Shown here: one piece after another, positions 36,260 to 48,835 of the stretch
Layout of the letters: every line of letters begins with the position of its first letter
Position numbering within the stretch: the first letter of the stretch is position 1
The notes under the pieces: generated by a model
What the model was told of the DNA's origin: nothing
The model's database searches: none
Seen by the model: only the letters and a program-made list of their open reading frames with translations
Translations under genes and position numbers: made by a program
Assembly (NCBI GenBank): GCA_963931925.1
Contig: OZ007570.1
Coordinates: forward strand, 72,691,921 to 72,755,920
Reading direction: 5' to 3'
Source: Onchidella celtica
Lineage: Eukaryota; Mollusca; Gastropoda; Systellommatophora; Onchidiidae
Length of the DNA stretch: 64,000 nucleotides

Positions 36260-36776
36260 ATGTGAGTGTGCGTGAGAAAACCCACAATAAGTCGCAAACA
36301 TGAATTTCGAGTTCTGTACATGAAGTCAGTAACCCCCCTAAAACAAGATTTTGAGAAATCGACATTTAATCCTAAAAGGGGCAATAGCTAATTGACCCAT
36401 TAATATTGGAGTGATTGCTGTTAGGAGACCGTAGTCTAATAACTAGGCCGTTATAGAGATCATACTGAGTAGTATTCACTGCTCATCTACAGTTTACCCT
36501 GTAACATGCCACGGTCCCCTAAACAACAGCCAAGTTGGAAGTTTTTGGATCGTTAGGAGACCGTATTCTAATTACAAAGCCTTTATAGAGATCATAGTGA
36601 GTAGTGTTCACTGCTCGTCTACAGTTTACCCTGTAAAATGCCACGGTCCCCTAAACAACAGCCAAATTGGAAGTTTGTGTCGGACCCATATTTTCACTTC
36701 AAAGCCGTTTTTCTCAAAATCAGCTCTGTCGACTTATTGTGGGTTTTCTCATGCACTCTCACACATCTATATAATA
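36260..36776. mobile_element. Inverted-repeat element with internal 132-bp tandem duplication
   Basis: The ends share TGAGAAAACCCACAATAAGT in inverted orientation across about 34 bp (36260-36295 and 36741-36776). Inside, a 132-bp unit is repeated (36421-36552, 36553-36684). Each unit itself starts TTAGGAGACCGT and ends near CACGGTCCCCTAA, a second inverted pair. No target duplication is clear and there is no coding capacity. Confidence 0.7.
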
Positions 36777-38025
36777 TATATATATGCATTGTAATTGTCT
36801 GTTACTGGGTCCTCAGTAACCCTGGCTTTACAATTGGCTGGGGATTGTTCTATATGTGATGTACAGTATTTTGCATTTTCTATTGAACTCTCTGTGTGAC
36901 CAACATGTTTAGCAAATGTTATGGTGTGTTTTTCTTGATTTGTGAGAAATTTTCACACTATAGGTGTACTTTTTGCAGTCCAGGGACTACAGAGCTCATT
37001 GGCAATTTGATGTTTGTCATGATGTCGTTTGAAGATATTGTTTCGTTGTGTTTTAATTTTTTTTTGCTTTTATCATTGACTGACTTGTAGGCATGTTTTG
37101 TCATTCCTTAATCAATTTTATTTCTTACAAATTTACCATTAAATGGTTGGTTTGATATTATCCCATGTTGTTTTTCTTGTTTTGTCATTGACTGTTGCAG
37201 TTGAGACCTGGAGCATGTGTGGACAGCAATGGAAGCATCAAAAACCCCTTCCAACAGCAGAATCTATAGCTTCCACTTTTTTACAGTCTAAGAAAAAAAA
37301 AAAGGGGCACATTGATAAATCAAGTTTTATGATACTCTGCTGTGAATTTCCTGTCATTCCATATACATGTACATTGTATTTACTCTTTGTACACGCCAGA
37401 ATCCAGTGTTTTATTGTTTTTGTGTGTGTATGTTTTTTTTATTTTAATTGTCATTTTATATCAAAGTACAAATATTTTTGGATCTTGAGCCGATTTTTCT
37501 TATCACAGTAATCAGTGAATGACCTGTTGTTGAATTAACCTAGGAATTGTCTATGTCAGGCTCGACTTGGGCAGATCTCAGAGTTTGACAATTTGCTGTC
37601 TACCTTTATTTGTGGTTGTAATGTGAACAACTTTTGTGGAGTCATTTGTTAACTGGTTTTTTTGTTTTTCATTGCAGAGCAGAATGAACATTTGTTGAGT
37701 TGGAGACTTGGGCTCTTTTTGCTCTTCCTAACAATCTCTGAAAATGTTTTTTTTTCTTCTATTTAGCTGTGCACTTTGGCTTATTGTTTATGTTACAGCG
37801 GTGTCTTTTCAGCATCTGTGTTGCGAGTTTTACACAGCATTTCTACAGATCTTAATGTATGGACTATCATGGGAATATTCGATTTACAGGAGTGGCATAG
37901 GAGAGTTAAAAACAACAACAGTTAAGACTATAGGTCTGAGTAGTAACGGAATATCAAAACATCCTTGTGATACACACAGTTTTGATGGTCTGTTATCAGT
38001 GCCACAAGATAGGATGCATTTAAGC

Positions 38026-38284
38026 CAACAAGGCTTCTGGGGCACAAAGTAAGAGAACTAGTCACAATTGTAGCTGCATGAAGTAGGCTTGATGGGGCGC
38101 AATTTAAGAGAGCTACTCACAGTTGAAGTTTTAATTAACTAAGCTCGTCCAGGCACGCAGAGAGCAACTCGCGATTGTAGCTGCGTGTATAAATTAAATT
38201 AACAAGGTTTGTCGAGGTTTCATATAATTGTAGTTACATGTATTTAACTAGGCTTGTTGAGGCAAAAAGTAAGAGCTACTGTAG
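38026..38284. repeat. Degenerate tandem repeat, about 55-bp unit, five copies
   Basis: Copies follow the pattern AACTAGGCTTGTTGAGGCAC, AAAGTAAGAGAACTACTCAC, AATTGTAGCTGCATGTA. Copies 2-4 carry indels. It lies in non-coding DNA. Confidence 0.65.
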
Positions 38285-38878
38285 GAAAGTTTTTTTTTTT
38301 TCTTCAGTTTTCTGATCATAGTTTTTCCCTTTTTTTTTTTGCCATAGCATTCCAAGTCTCATGTTCCATTGTAGGTTGATTGGTTTCACTGTAACTGTAG
38401 GCAAGTTACACAACAGTTACCCATACCGGCGGTATTCTCTCGGGTTATTCCGGCTTTTGTAGTGTACTGATGGACGACATCCCTGAAGCGTAAATAGAGA
38501 AAAATCAGAGGAGATTGGATCTAGTCAACTTTTGTCATAGCTTCTTTATGTGATGTTTGGGCTAGCTAGTCAGGCTTGAATGTGTGGGTATGTGTGTGTA
38601 TGTAAGCTATGCGTATATCATTAAAAATCGATGCCGTGTTAAATAAGAGAATGTGTGAGATTATTCCTAATGCTAATGTTTGAGTAAATCTAAAGGACTG
38701 ATCTGTTTACCACCAAGCCTGTCTGCCTTTCATTCCATTATAAGACAACAGCGTGTATGTTTGTATGGACTTCTAATACAGTCATTGTTCTCAGTATTAG
38801 GGCCGTTTATTGTTTTACTGATCATGTTGTTGCCCTGAATTGAATATTATATATGTTGTTTCAATGGTCCAATTTTTA

Positions 38879-38884
38879 AATAAA
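38879..38884 (+). promoter_or_regulatory. Candidate distal poly(A) signal
   Basis: AATAAA is followed 25-35 bases later by GAGTGAGTGTGG, a GT-rich downstream element. If used by the gene whose stop is at 29658 it implies a 9-kb 3' UTR. It could equally serve an unseen transcript. Confidence 0.35.
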
Positions 38885-39149
38885 TATTTTTTACAAATTT
38901 CTCTGAGTGAGTGTGGACTTCAGATATTTTTCCACAACTGGTTTGCCTACGTTTGTACTTGTGAGTACTGTGTTCATGGGTAATGTAAGTCTGTTGTCAG
39001 CAAGGACACGATGCATGTTGTCGTGGGACTGGACGAAAACAGAATAGTTTATCTAGTTCAAGCATGGACGAGGTAATGTTTGTTTCCACAAACTCAAGAG
39101 CAAGGAGAAAGAGCTGCGGTTCTTCCTGTTTTTTTTTTCCCTAACCCAG

Positions 39150-40330
39150 AGCGGAAGGAGCTGTACCTATGACCTATGCTTCACTGACTATTCAAAAGCT
39201 TTCGATAAAGTTAAACGTGAAGAATTATTTAAAATTCTGGAAGAACTGGACATGGTTGGAAAGGGATTATTAATTAGAAATCTCTACTGGGACCGGACTG
39301 CTGTGGTGCGAACTGAGGGAGAATACAGTGAATACAAAAACATCAAGAGAGAAGTCGGGCAAGGATGCGTCATGTCACCGGATCTCTTAAACATAATTAT
39401 ACAGTGAAACAATCCTTAAAAATATAGAAGAAATTCCAGGTCTTAAAAAGCAAATGGAGAAAAAAATTAATATAATATTATTATTAGATATGCTGACGAC
39501 ACTGACTTAATGGCAGGTTTAGAATGAGACCTTCAATTGCTTCTGGATACTATGGTGACCGAAAGTGAAAGTTTGGGGTTATTCTTAAACATCAAGAAAA
39601 CAGTATGCATGACAATATCTAAAAAGGCGATAAACCCTATCTGTAATCTCATATTATAAGTAAAAGTGAGACGATTAAACAAGTTCAAAAGGTTAAATAT
39701 TTAGGATTACAATTACACCCGATGGCAAATGTACAACAGAATTTATACAAAGAAGAATAGCGATGGCTAAAGATAGCTTTAATAAAATGAGCTCGATCCT
39801 AAAGAACAGAAACATCTCAATGTCAACAAAAACGAGGGTTTTGAAGAGCTATGTGTGGTCAACCCTCCTGCACGGATGTGAATGCTGGACATTAATTAAG
39901 GACATGGAAAGGACGCCAGAGGCAATGGAAATGTGGTTTATAAGGAGACTGAAATATTTCATGGAAGGAAAAGAAATCGAATGAAATGGTGATGAAAGAC
40001 GTCAACACGGAGCAATCACTAATAAGTAATATTTAATAAAAACAGGAGAAGACAAATTTTTGCAGTTCGTGGGACACCCGAATCAACACAAAGGTCTTGA
40101 ACTCCTTGCTCTAACTGGAAAAATAGAGGGCAAAAAGAAAAAAAAAGCAGAGGTAGACAAAGAATAACATATCTAGAGAATTTGAACAGATGGGCGACAG
40201 GGAAAAACCAGGACAATATGGGCTCTTTGAGAGCATCTGGGTGGAGGAATGAGTGGCGAACCATGATCGTCGATATCTGTTCCAGATCCGGCACTTGAAG
40301 AAGGAGAAGGACCCTGAGCGGTGACTGTGG
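39150..40330 (+). pseudogene. Decayed RTE-like LINE: reverse transcriptase and C-terminal region
   Basis: Pieces in shifted frames align in order with a non-LTR retrotransposon. These are the RT motif FTDYSKAFDKV near 39180, REVGQGCVMSPDLLN near 39350, the catalytic box RYADDTDLMAG near 39486, KVKYLGL-type sequence near 39690, the thumb segment VLKSYVWSTLLHGCECWTL at 39840, and RWATGKNQDN to RNEWRTMI near 40190-40260. This motif order and the GCECWTL signature are typical of RTE-type endonuclease/reverse-transcriptase elements. Several frameshifts and stops make it inactive, and the endonuclease half is missing. The poly-T-like sequence just before 39150 may mark 5' truncation. Confidence 0.8.
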
Positions 40331-40600
40331 TTGTGGCAGTGGTAACATGTAGACCTTATTACATGTATTATAAACGGCTGCCATAAATTCTTCACACTGC
40401 AATTCTTATACATGTACAAACATTTACATGTTATCATTCCTACAATTCTTGGAGGTTAATCACAAGTTATTGTCTGTTGGTAAGACCTTCGTATGTCCCA
40501 GAAACCATCATCCGTTGGTGGTAAATTGGTAGAATAGAAGAAAAACGAATTCGAAGTGTTCTTGCCATCCTTTATCACTAATACATGTATCAGTCAGTAA

Positions 40601-41292
40601 GGTCCTGATTACAATGGGCGACACGAGACGCGTGATTAAACAGTAGTAACAATACATGTAGTTATTTATACATGTAGTAGTGATGGCTACATAGATCGAC
40701 ACGTCAAACGCGACACCGGCAATGCATGGGACAACACGGATCAAGAAAGTGTGCATGCGTCCACTTTTTTCAAAACGTGTTTTGAAAAAGTTAGGAATAG
40801 GAGGCAAGTGGACTGCGCAGGTAGATCCTATAGATGGGCTGTGAGTCTGGACGCACAATTGTCTTCAGTTCGCTGTAGGGGAGCCTACGTCATATAGTGG
40901 TAGTAGTAGTAGTAGGGCATTCTTAATACTTTAATGCAGTGTACATGTATTTATTATTGTAATTGAAGAAAAGCATCTCATCCTGTCTATTCATCAGTGA
41001 ACAAAAGGTTCGGTGAAATTCCCTTTTTGTATTTCTCAACAAGAAATGTCTGCACCACATCTGGCGTTTCCTCCTCCTTCTTTTGTTTCTACTTAAAATT
41101 AATACAACATCGCAGCAAGGTATCGTCTTCAGGGGAATCCATCTTGTCTGCATGCGTACTGTTCAAATTGGCCACAATACTCTGTGTTCGTGAGGGTGTG
41201 ACATGACATCTACATGTACATATATGTAAATTGGTGACATGAGGAGTGGGGTGACATATTATGTATCGGTGTCGCCCAATGTAATCGGGGCC
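40601..41292 (-). mobile_element. PIF/Harbinger element with TAA target duplication
   Basis: The left end GGTCCTGATTACAATGGGCG and the right end (reverse complement GGCCCCGATTACATTGGGCG) are inverted repeats of about 24 bp with 3 mismatches. TAA flanks both (40598-40600 and 41293-41295). The 692-bp interior keeps a fragment of Harbinger transposase on the minus strand, so the element is a deleted derivative of an autonomous copy, not a random MITE. Confidence 0.85.
40953..41090 (-). pseudogene. Harbinger transposase N-terminal remnant
   Basis: About 46 residues, beginning RNKRRRRKRQMWCRHFLLRN and continuing TKREFHRTFCSL and FFNYNN, match the segment just upstream of the catalytic domain in PIF/Harbinger (HARBI1-like) transposases. 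There a basic run is followed by W-x-R-x-x-x-x-R, an EFH/EFHxL motif, and a Phe/Tyr-rich FxNYxRM box. The Met of that box is lost and no DDE residues remain. The position inside an element with Harbinger ends agrees with the reading. Confidence 0.65.
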
Positions 41293-41929
41293 TAATAAAG
41301 TACATACATGTAATAATAAGCCGTACTTGGGAAACGCGTGCAGCCAATACAGGGACCGGACTCTTAGGATTATTTTGGTTTTAGTTTTACAAACAAGAAG
41401 GTAGAAGACTGAAAACTGTCGTAGCTTCACTCAAACCGGATATGTCCGTTGTCGAATGTACTTTCTCCTCGACAGATATTGAACAAGTGCCAGTCCTTGG
41501 CAATATCACGTTTCTAGTGATTCCACTTCCTGGTTGGCTCTTTCAGAAAGGTTCCACGTGGTTGGTTGTATATAATATATCATGACACTGATAGTAATAC
41601 AAGTACATGTATGTAATAATGCCGGGCAAAATTGAAATTAAAATTAATAGATTAAAATTTATCCCTACCACCCACCCCACCGCCCCACATCACCAACAAA
41701 AAATTATAATTCATTATTAAATAAATATTTTATATATAGTATATTCAAATATTATTATAATACTTTAGAATACAAGTTGTGAGTTGTGAACTGTTGTGAG
41801 TTGTGGACTGCGCCTAACAGGCAGCGTTACAATTTGCTCGGAGATAGAGAGGAGTAGAGAGAGTGAGAGAGAGGGTGAGAGAAAGGAAAAGAGAGTGAGA
41901 GAGATGCAAATCGAGGGAACAAGACTTTC
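41293..41929. other. Non-coding stretch
   Basis: AT-rich with GA repeats near 41845-41900. Part may be the body of the retroposon whose tail is at 41930. Confidence 0.4.
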
Positions 41930-41998
41930 TGTAAAGCGCCTAGAGCGAACTCGTTTGGATTAGGTGCTATAAATGATCTGCATTAATAATAATATCAT
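41930..41998 (+). mobile_element. Retroposon 3' tail (SINE/LINE type)
   Basis: CTGTAAAGCGCCTAGAGCGA, then TTGGATTAGGTGCTATAAAT, then an AATAATAAT tail. This stem-loop plus trinucleotide tail is a widely shared 3' end of LINEs and their SINEs in marine invertebrates and fish. The 5' part is not identifiable. Confidence 0.6.
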
Positions 41999-41999
41999 A

Positions 42000-44100
42000 A
42001 GGTAGTAGGTACGATGTCTCTGTCACAGGAGTTTTGCTGAATGTGGCAACGTCCGCTGTTGTCATGAATTGCCCATGCTGGTTAGTAATCAAATACAAGT
42101 ACACTGTAATAAACACTAACAGAAGTCATCATTTGCGTACGTGTATTTCATGGTAGAAGTATATATGGCATGCCGAACTTTCAAGCAGAACTAGTGTTTC
42201 TTCATATCACTCAGCTCATTAGGACAACATTATATTAGCTAATCCTACTACAGGACATGAGTTATGTTACACAAGTCATGTACAAGTACTGTGGGTACAA
42301 TGTCTGCGTGCATTTTATGAAATCAACTTCTTAAAATTGATGTTTGCCAGCATACCCGGACACGTAAGAATCTATGATGTGTGTCGGCAATGTTAATTGT
42401 TATGTCCTGGTCTGATTATTTTGGGGAGGGGGGGGGGGGGGGGGGAGGTACATGCATAACAATGGCGTCGCATGTTTAAGGATCTGCTTCATTCCTCTCT
42501 CAGAACATACATTGTATTCATTCTCTTTTTCATACCAGAGAAAGGAAAGGTGGAAAAACAGCGACAACAAGAAAACCTGGGTACAGGAAGGGAGAAGTGT
42601 GGAGGAGGCTGTGTTTGTTCTGGGCATTCATCAGATGATTTATAACAGTAGCGGACAAACAAGTTCCTTTTCAAGCCTGTCAGCTCATATACATGTAATT
42701 TCATTCCCGCTGAGATGATATTGTCGTAGTTTTTAAGTCTTGAAAAACACGTGCTTGTACCGTAATCTTGAAAACAAAGGAAGAAAGGTTAGAATTAGAA
42801 ATAGCCATGTTAAGTATTTTATGCAAACTATTGGAACGTACGGTAAGTAGGCCTATATTTAATTTGTAAAATACATGTACATGTATTGTAATTGACCGGA
42901 CAAATAAGGAATAGAGAAGAAAGTAATTACATGTATTAAGAATTATACAAATCAATTTCAGAAGACGAGATATGGACTGACGAGGCTGAGATCATCATAC
43001 ATGTACATGTATGTACCTTTTACATAGACCATCAGACCAAAAGAAATTCTGGAAAAGCAATTTCAGAGATGACGGGATGAAAGGGCATGTGGCTTAAATT
43101 TTTGTTTTCAACTTTTTTTTGTATCTGCTGAAAACGTAAAATCTTTAGATAGTAAGTAGGCCTCACATGTACCTTTTTTTAAAAAAATGTAACTGATCAA
43201 ACAAACGAACAGTGAAATTCTAGGGTATATACATGTATATAGGGTAAGTTGTCTGACTTCTAGGCAATACGGTTTGAGTTTGGGTTTGGAGACAACATAT
43301 CGACTCAATAATAGCCACGGTGTGCTGGGCCGGAAGAAGCAAGACAATGGACAGCATATCGTATAATGATAGGGCAGAAGGGCCCACCAATCACCCGCAT
43401 GTAACACAGTTGCACGGCATTTTATTTTGTCTTGAGAAACTCGAAAGGTTATTTACTTCTGGTAGAAGGGTTTCATTATTTCGTTGCATTGTTAGACCCA
43501 AGAGGTTTGGTATGCTCTACAGATCACCTGATAATCAGTTAAAAAAGAGACCCTGAAGACACGGAGTTTTCCTAGTAATGGATAGAATAGAATATACATG
43601 TAGTTCACAAACTCGCCTAAACTGAAAGAGCACTAGGTAAATTGCGGCAATGTCTGCTTGAAAGGCCAGCCTTAATTAAAAAACAACACAAAAATGACGT
43701 ATATTAATATTTACTTGCACCTATTGCACCTTTTTTTTTGCATTATTTTTTTTTAAACACGTTCTGAAGTTTGTCTGGCTTGGATTCCGGAGCTTTTAGA
43801 ATTCAGTGATTGTATCTTAGAGGGAACATATTAATCGACAATGGATTCTGCGCACTGAGAGGCCGAATGCAACAACAGTTTCTCGTGCTATTTATCAAGC
43901 TGATTTGTTATGGAGGCTCAAACGATAAATTCCACAATCTATTACTATTAGCTCTAAATAAAGCTCAACGATAACTAGGTTATCTCATGTGTACAACCAG
44001 ATACCATTGAAATCTCTGCAATGTGCAGTGCTGGTGCAGTGTATTTTCTGTGTTCGTTTAATACAGCCAGTTAACAAAAAAAAAAAAAAAAAAGCCAAAA
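42000..44100. other. Non-coding stretch rich in TACATGTA words
   Basis: Many ACATGTACATGTAT-type words, a G18 run near 42428 and A/T tracts. No exon or element borders were identified. Confidence 0.4.
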
Positions 44101-44409
44101 ATACAACAACAACAACAACAACAACAAACTTACAGCTGAATTCATTTGATCAAGTATTTTGTATTTACTAAGTTTTATCGTTCGAACTTCATGCTCTTTC
44201 GATGACCTTTCTCTCTGTCTTACTTTCCTTCTTCCTTTCCGTCTTTCTTTTTTCTCTCTTTCTTTCATTCATTCTTTCTTCCTTTCTGTCTTTCTTGCGT
44301 TTGCCAATATTTACCTGCTATTTTGTCCTATGGGTACAAAATTGAGATACAAAAAGAGCAAAGATCAGATGGACGAGTTAGAGAGAGGAAGGAGAAGGAG
44401 AGAAAGCGC

Positions 44410-44440
<31 letters not shown>

Positions 44441-44628
44441 GGAGCGAGATAGACAAACAGACAGAGTGAAAGATGAAAAGAGAGAAAGAGAGTGCAAAAA
44501 AAAAAGAAAAAGAATACGGTCGTCAATGGAAGTGGTGTGAAGGTGAGATGAGAGAGAGAGAGAAGGATGAGTCAGTGTGAGGGGGAGAACGAGAGAGAGA
44601 GAAAGAGAGAGAGAGAGAGCGAGCGAGC

Positions 44629-44667
<39 letters not shown>

Positions 44668-44755
44668 AGAGAGAGAGAGAAAGCGAAGGCAGGACAAGTC
44701 AGTTATGAGGACGGGCAAGAGAGAAGAGGAAAAATGTGAAAGAAAAAGAGACAAC
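44100..44755. repeat. Low-complexity block: CAA repeat, CT-rich then GA-rich microsatellites
   Basis: A run of 18 A at 44077-44093 and (CAA)n at 44104-44127 are followed by CTTT/CTTC-rich sequence (44205-44300) and long imperfect (GA)n tracts at 44405-44440 and 44590-44690. Reading frames here are repeat artefacts. Confidence 0.9.
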
Positions 44756-44973
44756 TTATAGTAACTAATGCGCTACTGCGGCTATCTGTGGAAGGAAGGC
44801 TGAGAGTGTCAGTGCATTGTGCAGTAATAATAATAATAATAGTTCGTCCATCAGGTATGATGATGACCTTAACAACACCAGAGGAATAAAGAACAGAAAT
44901 TGTTGAGAATTTCAACACATGGACAATAAAGAGAACTAAAGGACACAGAGGACAGAATGGAAAGACTGTTCTT

Positions 44974-45420
44974 TCATGACTTATGGCTTCTCATGTGACT
45001 GATAAGTCCTATTTTTGCCCTGCAGACCCTTCCGCATAAATGACAAGAGTGCTCTGTTGGTTCAGTACCACTGGGCCTTTTCTTGCGCCGTTCTCTTTTT
45101 TTGATAGCCTGCTGGACTCTGTCAGCTTCCCATGCTTTGCTGCCTCTGGTAAGGGCCGCCCTCCAATTTGCACGATCAAGCGAGAGCTTTTCCCACTCAC
45201 TCACATCAATGGCAAAGGCCTTCAGTGGTTGCTTGAGAGTGTCTTTGTAACGTCTCTTTGGGGCCCCAACATTCCTCGTTCCATTGGAGAGCTCAGAGGA
45301 GAAGATTTGCTTAGGGAGTCTGGAGTCGGGCATTCTGACAACATGTCCTGCCCAACGTAGCTGAATTTTTTTCAGGTGGCAGAAGATGCTCAATGCCTTG
45401 GCAGTATCGCACAGTGAATA
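44974..45420 (-). pseudogene. Non-LTR retrotransposon C-terminal fragment with zinc-finger end
   Basis: The minus strand reads open for about 148 codons. It carries IQLRWAGHVVRMPDSRLPKQ, then GAPKRRYKDTLKQPLKAF, a spacer with WEKLSLDRANWR, a basic KKRERRKKR run, and a terminal CHLCGRVCRAKIGLISHMRSH zinc finger before the stop. The RWAGHVxRM...LPK and terminal C-x2-C...H-x-RSH arrangement is the conserved tail of a class of invertebrate LINEs. Reverse transcriptase is absent, so it is a 3'-end fragment. Its integrity suggests it is younger than the plus-strand LINE at 39150. Confidence 0.8.
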
Positions 45421-45697
45421 GCGTAGGATTCAATTATGCTCTTATCAATACTAAACCGAGAAGTTGTTCATTTATCATATTGCGTCCACAGGTAACAGGA
45501 CCGCTGAAATGTTTGTTACCGTATCTGGGTAAAAAGACGCTGTTTAATCTACTGTTGAACGCGGAAGTAAAAAGATAACGCAAGATTTCTCTCTTACTCC
45601 CCACCCCATCCCTTGTATTCCAATGTGTATGGTTGGGTGGGAACAGCTTTATTGTCATAGCCATTCTGGGGTCCTTCTGTCTTTTATCTGCATTGTG

Positions 45698-45745
45698 CTA
45701 TAAATGCTGTGGTGACGCAAGCGGATTATTCTATTTATAAACAAC
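45698..45745 (+). promoter_or_regulatory. Candidate promoter of the EB-FN3 gene
   Basis: Two TATA-like boxes, CTATAAAT at 45698 and TTTATAAA at about 45735, lie 122 and 85 bases before the start codon. The second would place transcription start near 45765 and give a 5' UTR of about 55 bases. Not tested; AT-rich DNA gives such boxes by chance. Confidence 0.3.
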
Positions 45746-45819
45746 AGTGACAATCTTTGTTGGCCATTATGGTTCATTCTACAGCCTGAAGGTTTACCGT
45801 GGCGGACAGGGCTTACATA

Positions 45820-45894
45820 ATGGCTGGAGACAAACCGTCCATGCCAGGCAAAAGGGAATTAGTGAGTTTGGCTGTTTTAGTCCTGGCTTTGTCG
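45820..45894 (+). CDS. Exon 1: signal peptide
   Basis: ATG in good context (A at -3, G at +4) opens MAGDKPSMPGKRELVSLAVL followed by VLALS, then donor TCG|GTAAGA in phase 0. A basic n-region, a Leu/Val/Ala core and a small-residue end are a classic signal peptide. Cleavage is likely at ALSA/QIQ, just inside exon 2. The match in phase with 50513 supports the link across a 4.6-kb intron. Confidence 0.75.
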
Positions 45895-48779
45895 GTAAGA
45901 AATACATGGCTGTTTTCATTAGTATAGATCTTTAAATATGTGTCTAGAGTTCGATGTTATTTATGCCAGCAATGGTTTTTACTACTGGTTTTAATAAAGA
46001 ATGGACTGCTGTCAGACAACATCCCGGATTTTCTGTGTTAACATTGGACCATCTGGCAGGAAAATGAAGTTATTACTCGTATTATGTGGCAGTTATCAAT
46101 ATGATGGTATTATGACAATCAGATTTTACACTAGTTACGACGTTGCACAGTCTACTGTGGGCTTCACTTCACCACCATAACATTTTTAGAAGAATGAAAT
46201 TTTGTATTTTTTTTGTATTTTGTATAACTCTTTAATCCCATTTGGGAAATTTGCCTTTTTGCCATTGCAGCCCAGTTATAACTGGAGCGGGCACGTCGTC
46301 GCCACAGTGCAGCGCCGGCGGGCGGGTAGTTTTTTTTTTGGGGGGGGGGTGAGCGGGAGGGCGACGGAAACGTAGAGATGAATTTTATTTAATTTTGCCC
46401 GGGCAGCGGCCTGTCCGGCCGGCCCTTTTCGATTTTCAACTGCCAAGGTGTCTTTAACGTGCGCAACGTGCACACGGGCCCTCCGAATTTTTTAGTCCTT
46501 ATCCGAGAAGGCTAGGTACTCGATCCTATCCCCCAATAGGATGAGGGACAGGAAAATATGAGAAAAATCCCAAACTTCCAACATGCCTGCACGGGCCGAG
46601 CACCTTGCCTCTAGACCACCAAATGGAAAATCATAATAAAGTTTTATTTATTATATTTATGTATGTAATCTGTGAAGACTAGCGATGGTCAGCAAATACA
46701 CACAGTTGTCTGTACTCGTACACTTTGTTATCTTGTCCTTCCTGAAAGAGATTAAGCTCAACAACATTGACTTCAAGACTTTGATACACATTAACAAAAT
46801 TCCTTCCGGATCTAACGAAACTATTTTTGAGAACTTTACCAATGTAATCAATTCTATATGGAACTTTAAACGGTTTTTCTTGTAAAATTTGATTTGATGT
46901 AGATCTGAATATCAAACCTAAAAAAACACCCAAAAACCTCAGGAAAGGCTCAAAATAGCTCTTATCGTGGCAAGGCGCCGTGAAACCCCTAGACAAACGT
47001 AAAGTGGCACAGTGCCGCCTGATAGTAGCATTATTCATATCTTTTTTAGTTCTTTTAATCGACTGTCTTGGACAATCTGTAATTATTATTGTGATCTTTG
47101 TTGGTTGTAACTTGTATTTATTACCCTCTAAATCAGATCTCTTTCTCGGTACACCCTGGCAATCCATTGGAAGCAATCCCTGACTTATAACCTGCTACTT
47201 TCATTCATTCTGTATTCAATACTATCAAAATTCAAATTCTGTATGTCCGCACTACTGTTCTTCTGTCTGTCAAAGTGTCATGTCAAAATAGCCAAATTGC
47301 AAAAGATGCACGTTTCAAAATTTGCACATTGAGTACAGGTTACAGTTATACATGTTCTCTGATCAGCACACTATCACTTACGATTACCTATTAAAGAGTC
47401 TATTTTTCCAATATATATATATATATTTTTTTTTTTTTTCTATTCATTTTTTAGAATTAGAACGGAAGGCCATCAAGCCATTAGCATGTGATATATTGCT
47501 GTTCACTACAATTTACAAGTCTCGCAAACACGGTCGCCATAGGACAGTGAATGAGACTTTGTGATAGAGGGGAAGCAGAGGGACAGGGGAAGAGAGAGGG
47601 AGGGAGGGAGGGCAGAAGCCGGCTTAGCCCGGGTAACGCTGGGAATCTCATTGAATTTCTCGCGGAAAATGAAGAGAATGTTGTTGTTGGAGGAGGCGAA
47701 AGTTTTATCTTGTTCTGTAACAGATGTTTTATCTCTATTTGTGGCGGTTAAATATCAGCTAAAGCCATCTCCACCCATGGGCGTGCGCTCGAAATCAACA
47801 CTTAATAGGTCTAGTACCGCGGGAGGCCCGTGATGACGTAAACGCTGAGACACGGCAGCACTAGTAGCAGTCAATGGAATGACATTGGTGCTATTTTCTG
47901 TTCTCTTTTGAAATCCGAGAAAAACGGAGTGGCATTACTGTCAAGCTGGTTGTTGGTGATCTCTGTGCGTGTGACATTAGGTGTGTCTTGTGTTCAGGAA
48001 AAGAAAAGCTGGTTGAAGAGGGTCTCCGTGATCATAGATGTGTAGTGTGTTCTTCCAATCCAAGGACAATAGAGAGTGATATGATGGGACAATCTCTTCT
48101 TGACTCCTCCAAAAAAAAAAAAAAGCACGCCTCGACATAGAGTCTGCCCATGCCTAGCGCGCAGATTTAGCACTTCGTACACTTTACTCTTGTATAGAAA
48201 ACAAAGCATAGCTGCGCCGATGGGTCGCATCAAATTGAGATGGTAGGAAAGATGGGATGTAGAAACAAGGGACAAACTAGACTCTGTCAAAGACCAACTT
48301 GTACAGTGGACTCAGCTCTCTCAGAAAAATCGGAGAAATAAAATTGTCCTTCGTCGACTCCATCTGGGTCGTACACAGCTCACACAAAACAGCTTCTTAC
48401 TCCGGATTGAAGATCCCCCGGAAGTACAATGTACAATGTATAGCGTATGACCGCCAGCTCGCTGTCAGCCACAATGTTAGAATCTACAAGTTGATTTAAC
48501 AGATTTTCATCTACAAAAATTCATTATTACAGATCCATAGACATACTTCACAATAAGGGCCTTTTACCTTTAGATTTTTATTTTCATTTTTAATTGACCC
48601 CAGAGCTGAAAACTGACACAAAATAAGACAACAACAACAACAAAAATAATAAAAAAAAGGTGCAAAATGGTGTTATGGTGCCGACCAGCAGTTTATTCAA
48701 ACTCATTTCCAGAGGCAATTAGAATTTAGAACTAGTGACATTAAAAAATCAACAACTCGCAGAAAAACCTGATGTGTGT

Positions 48780-48835
<56 letters not shown>

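Noticed and set aside
40019-40437. Minus-strand frames of 127 and 108 codons
   Set aside because: They are antisense to the decayed LINE on the plus strand, which has ordered conserved motifs.
44159-44761. Arg/Glu-repeat and Ser/Leu-repeat frames
   Set aside because: Produced by GA/CT microsatellites read in different frames.
46679-47176. 165-codon minus-strand frame in intron 1 of the EB-FN3 gene
   Set aside because: No recognisable domain, no splice or promoter context, and equally long-looking plus-strand frames overlap it. Treated as chance unless a search shows a homologue.
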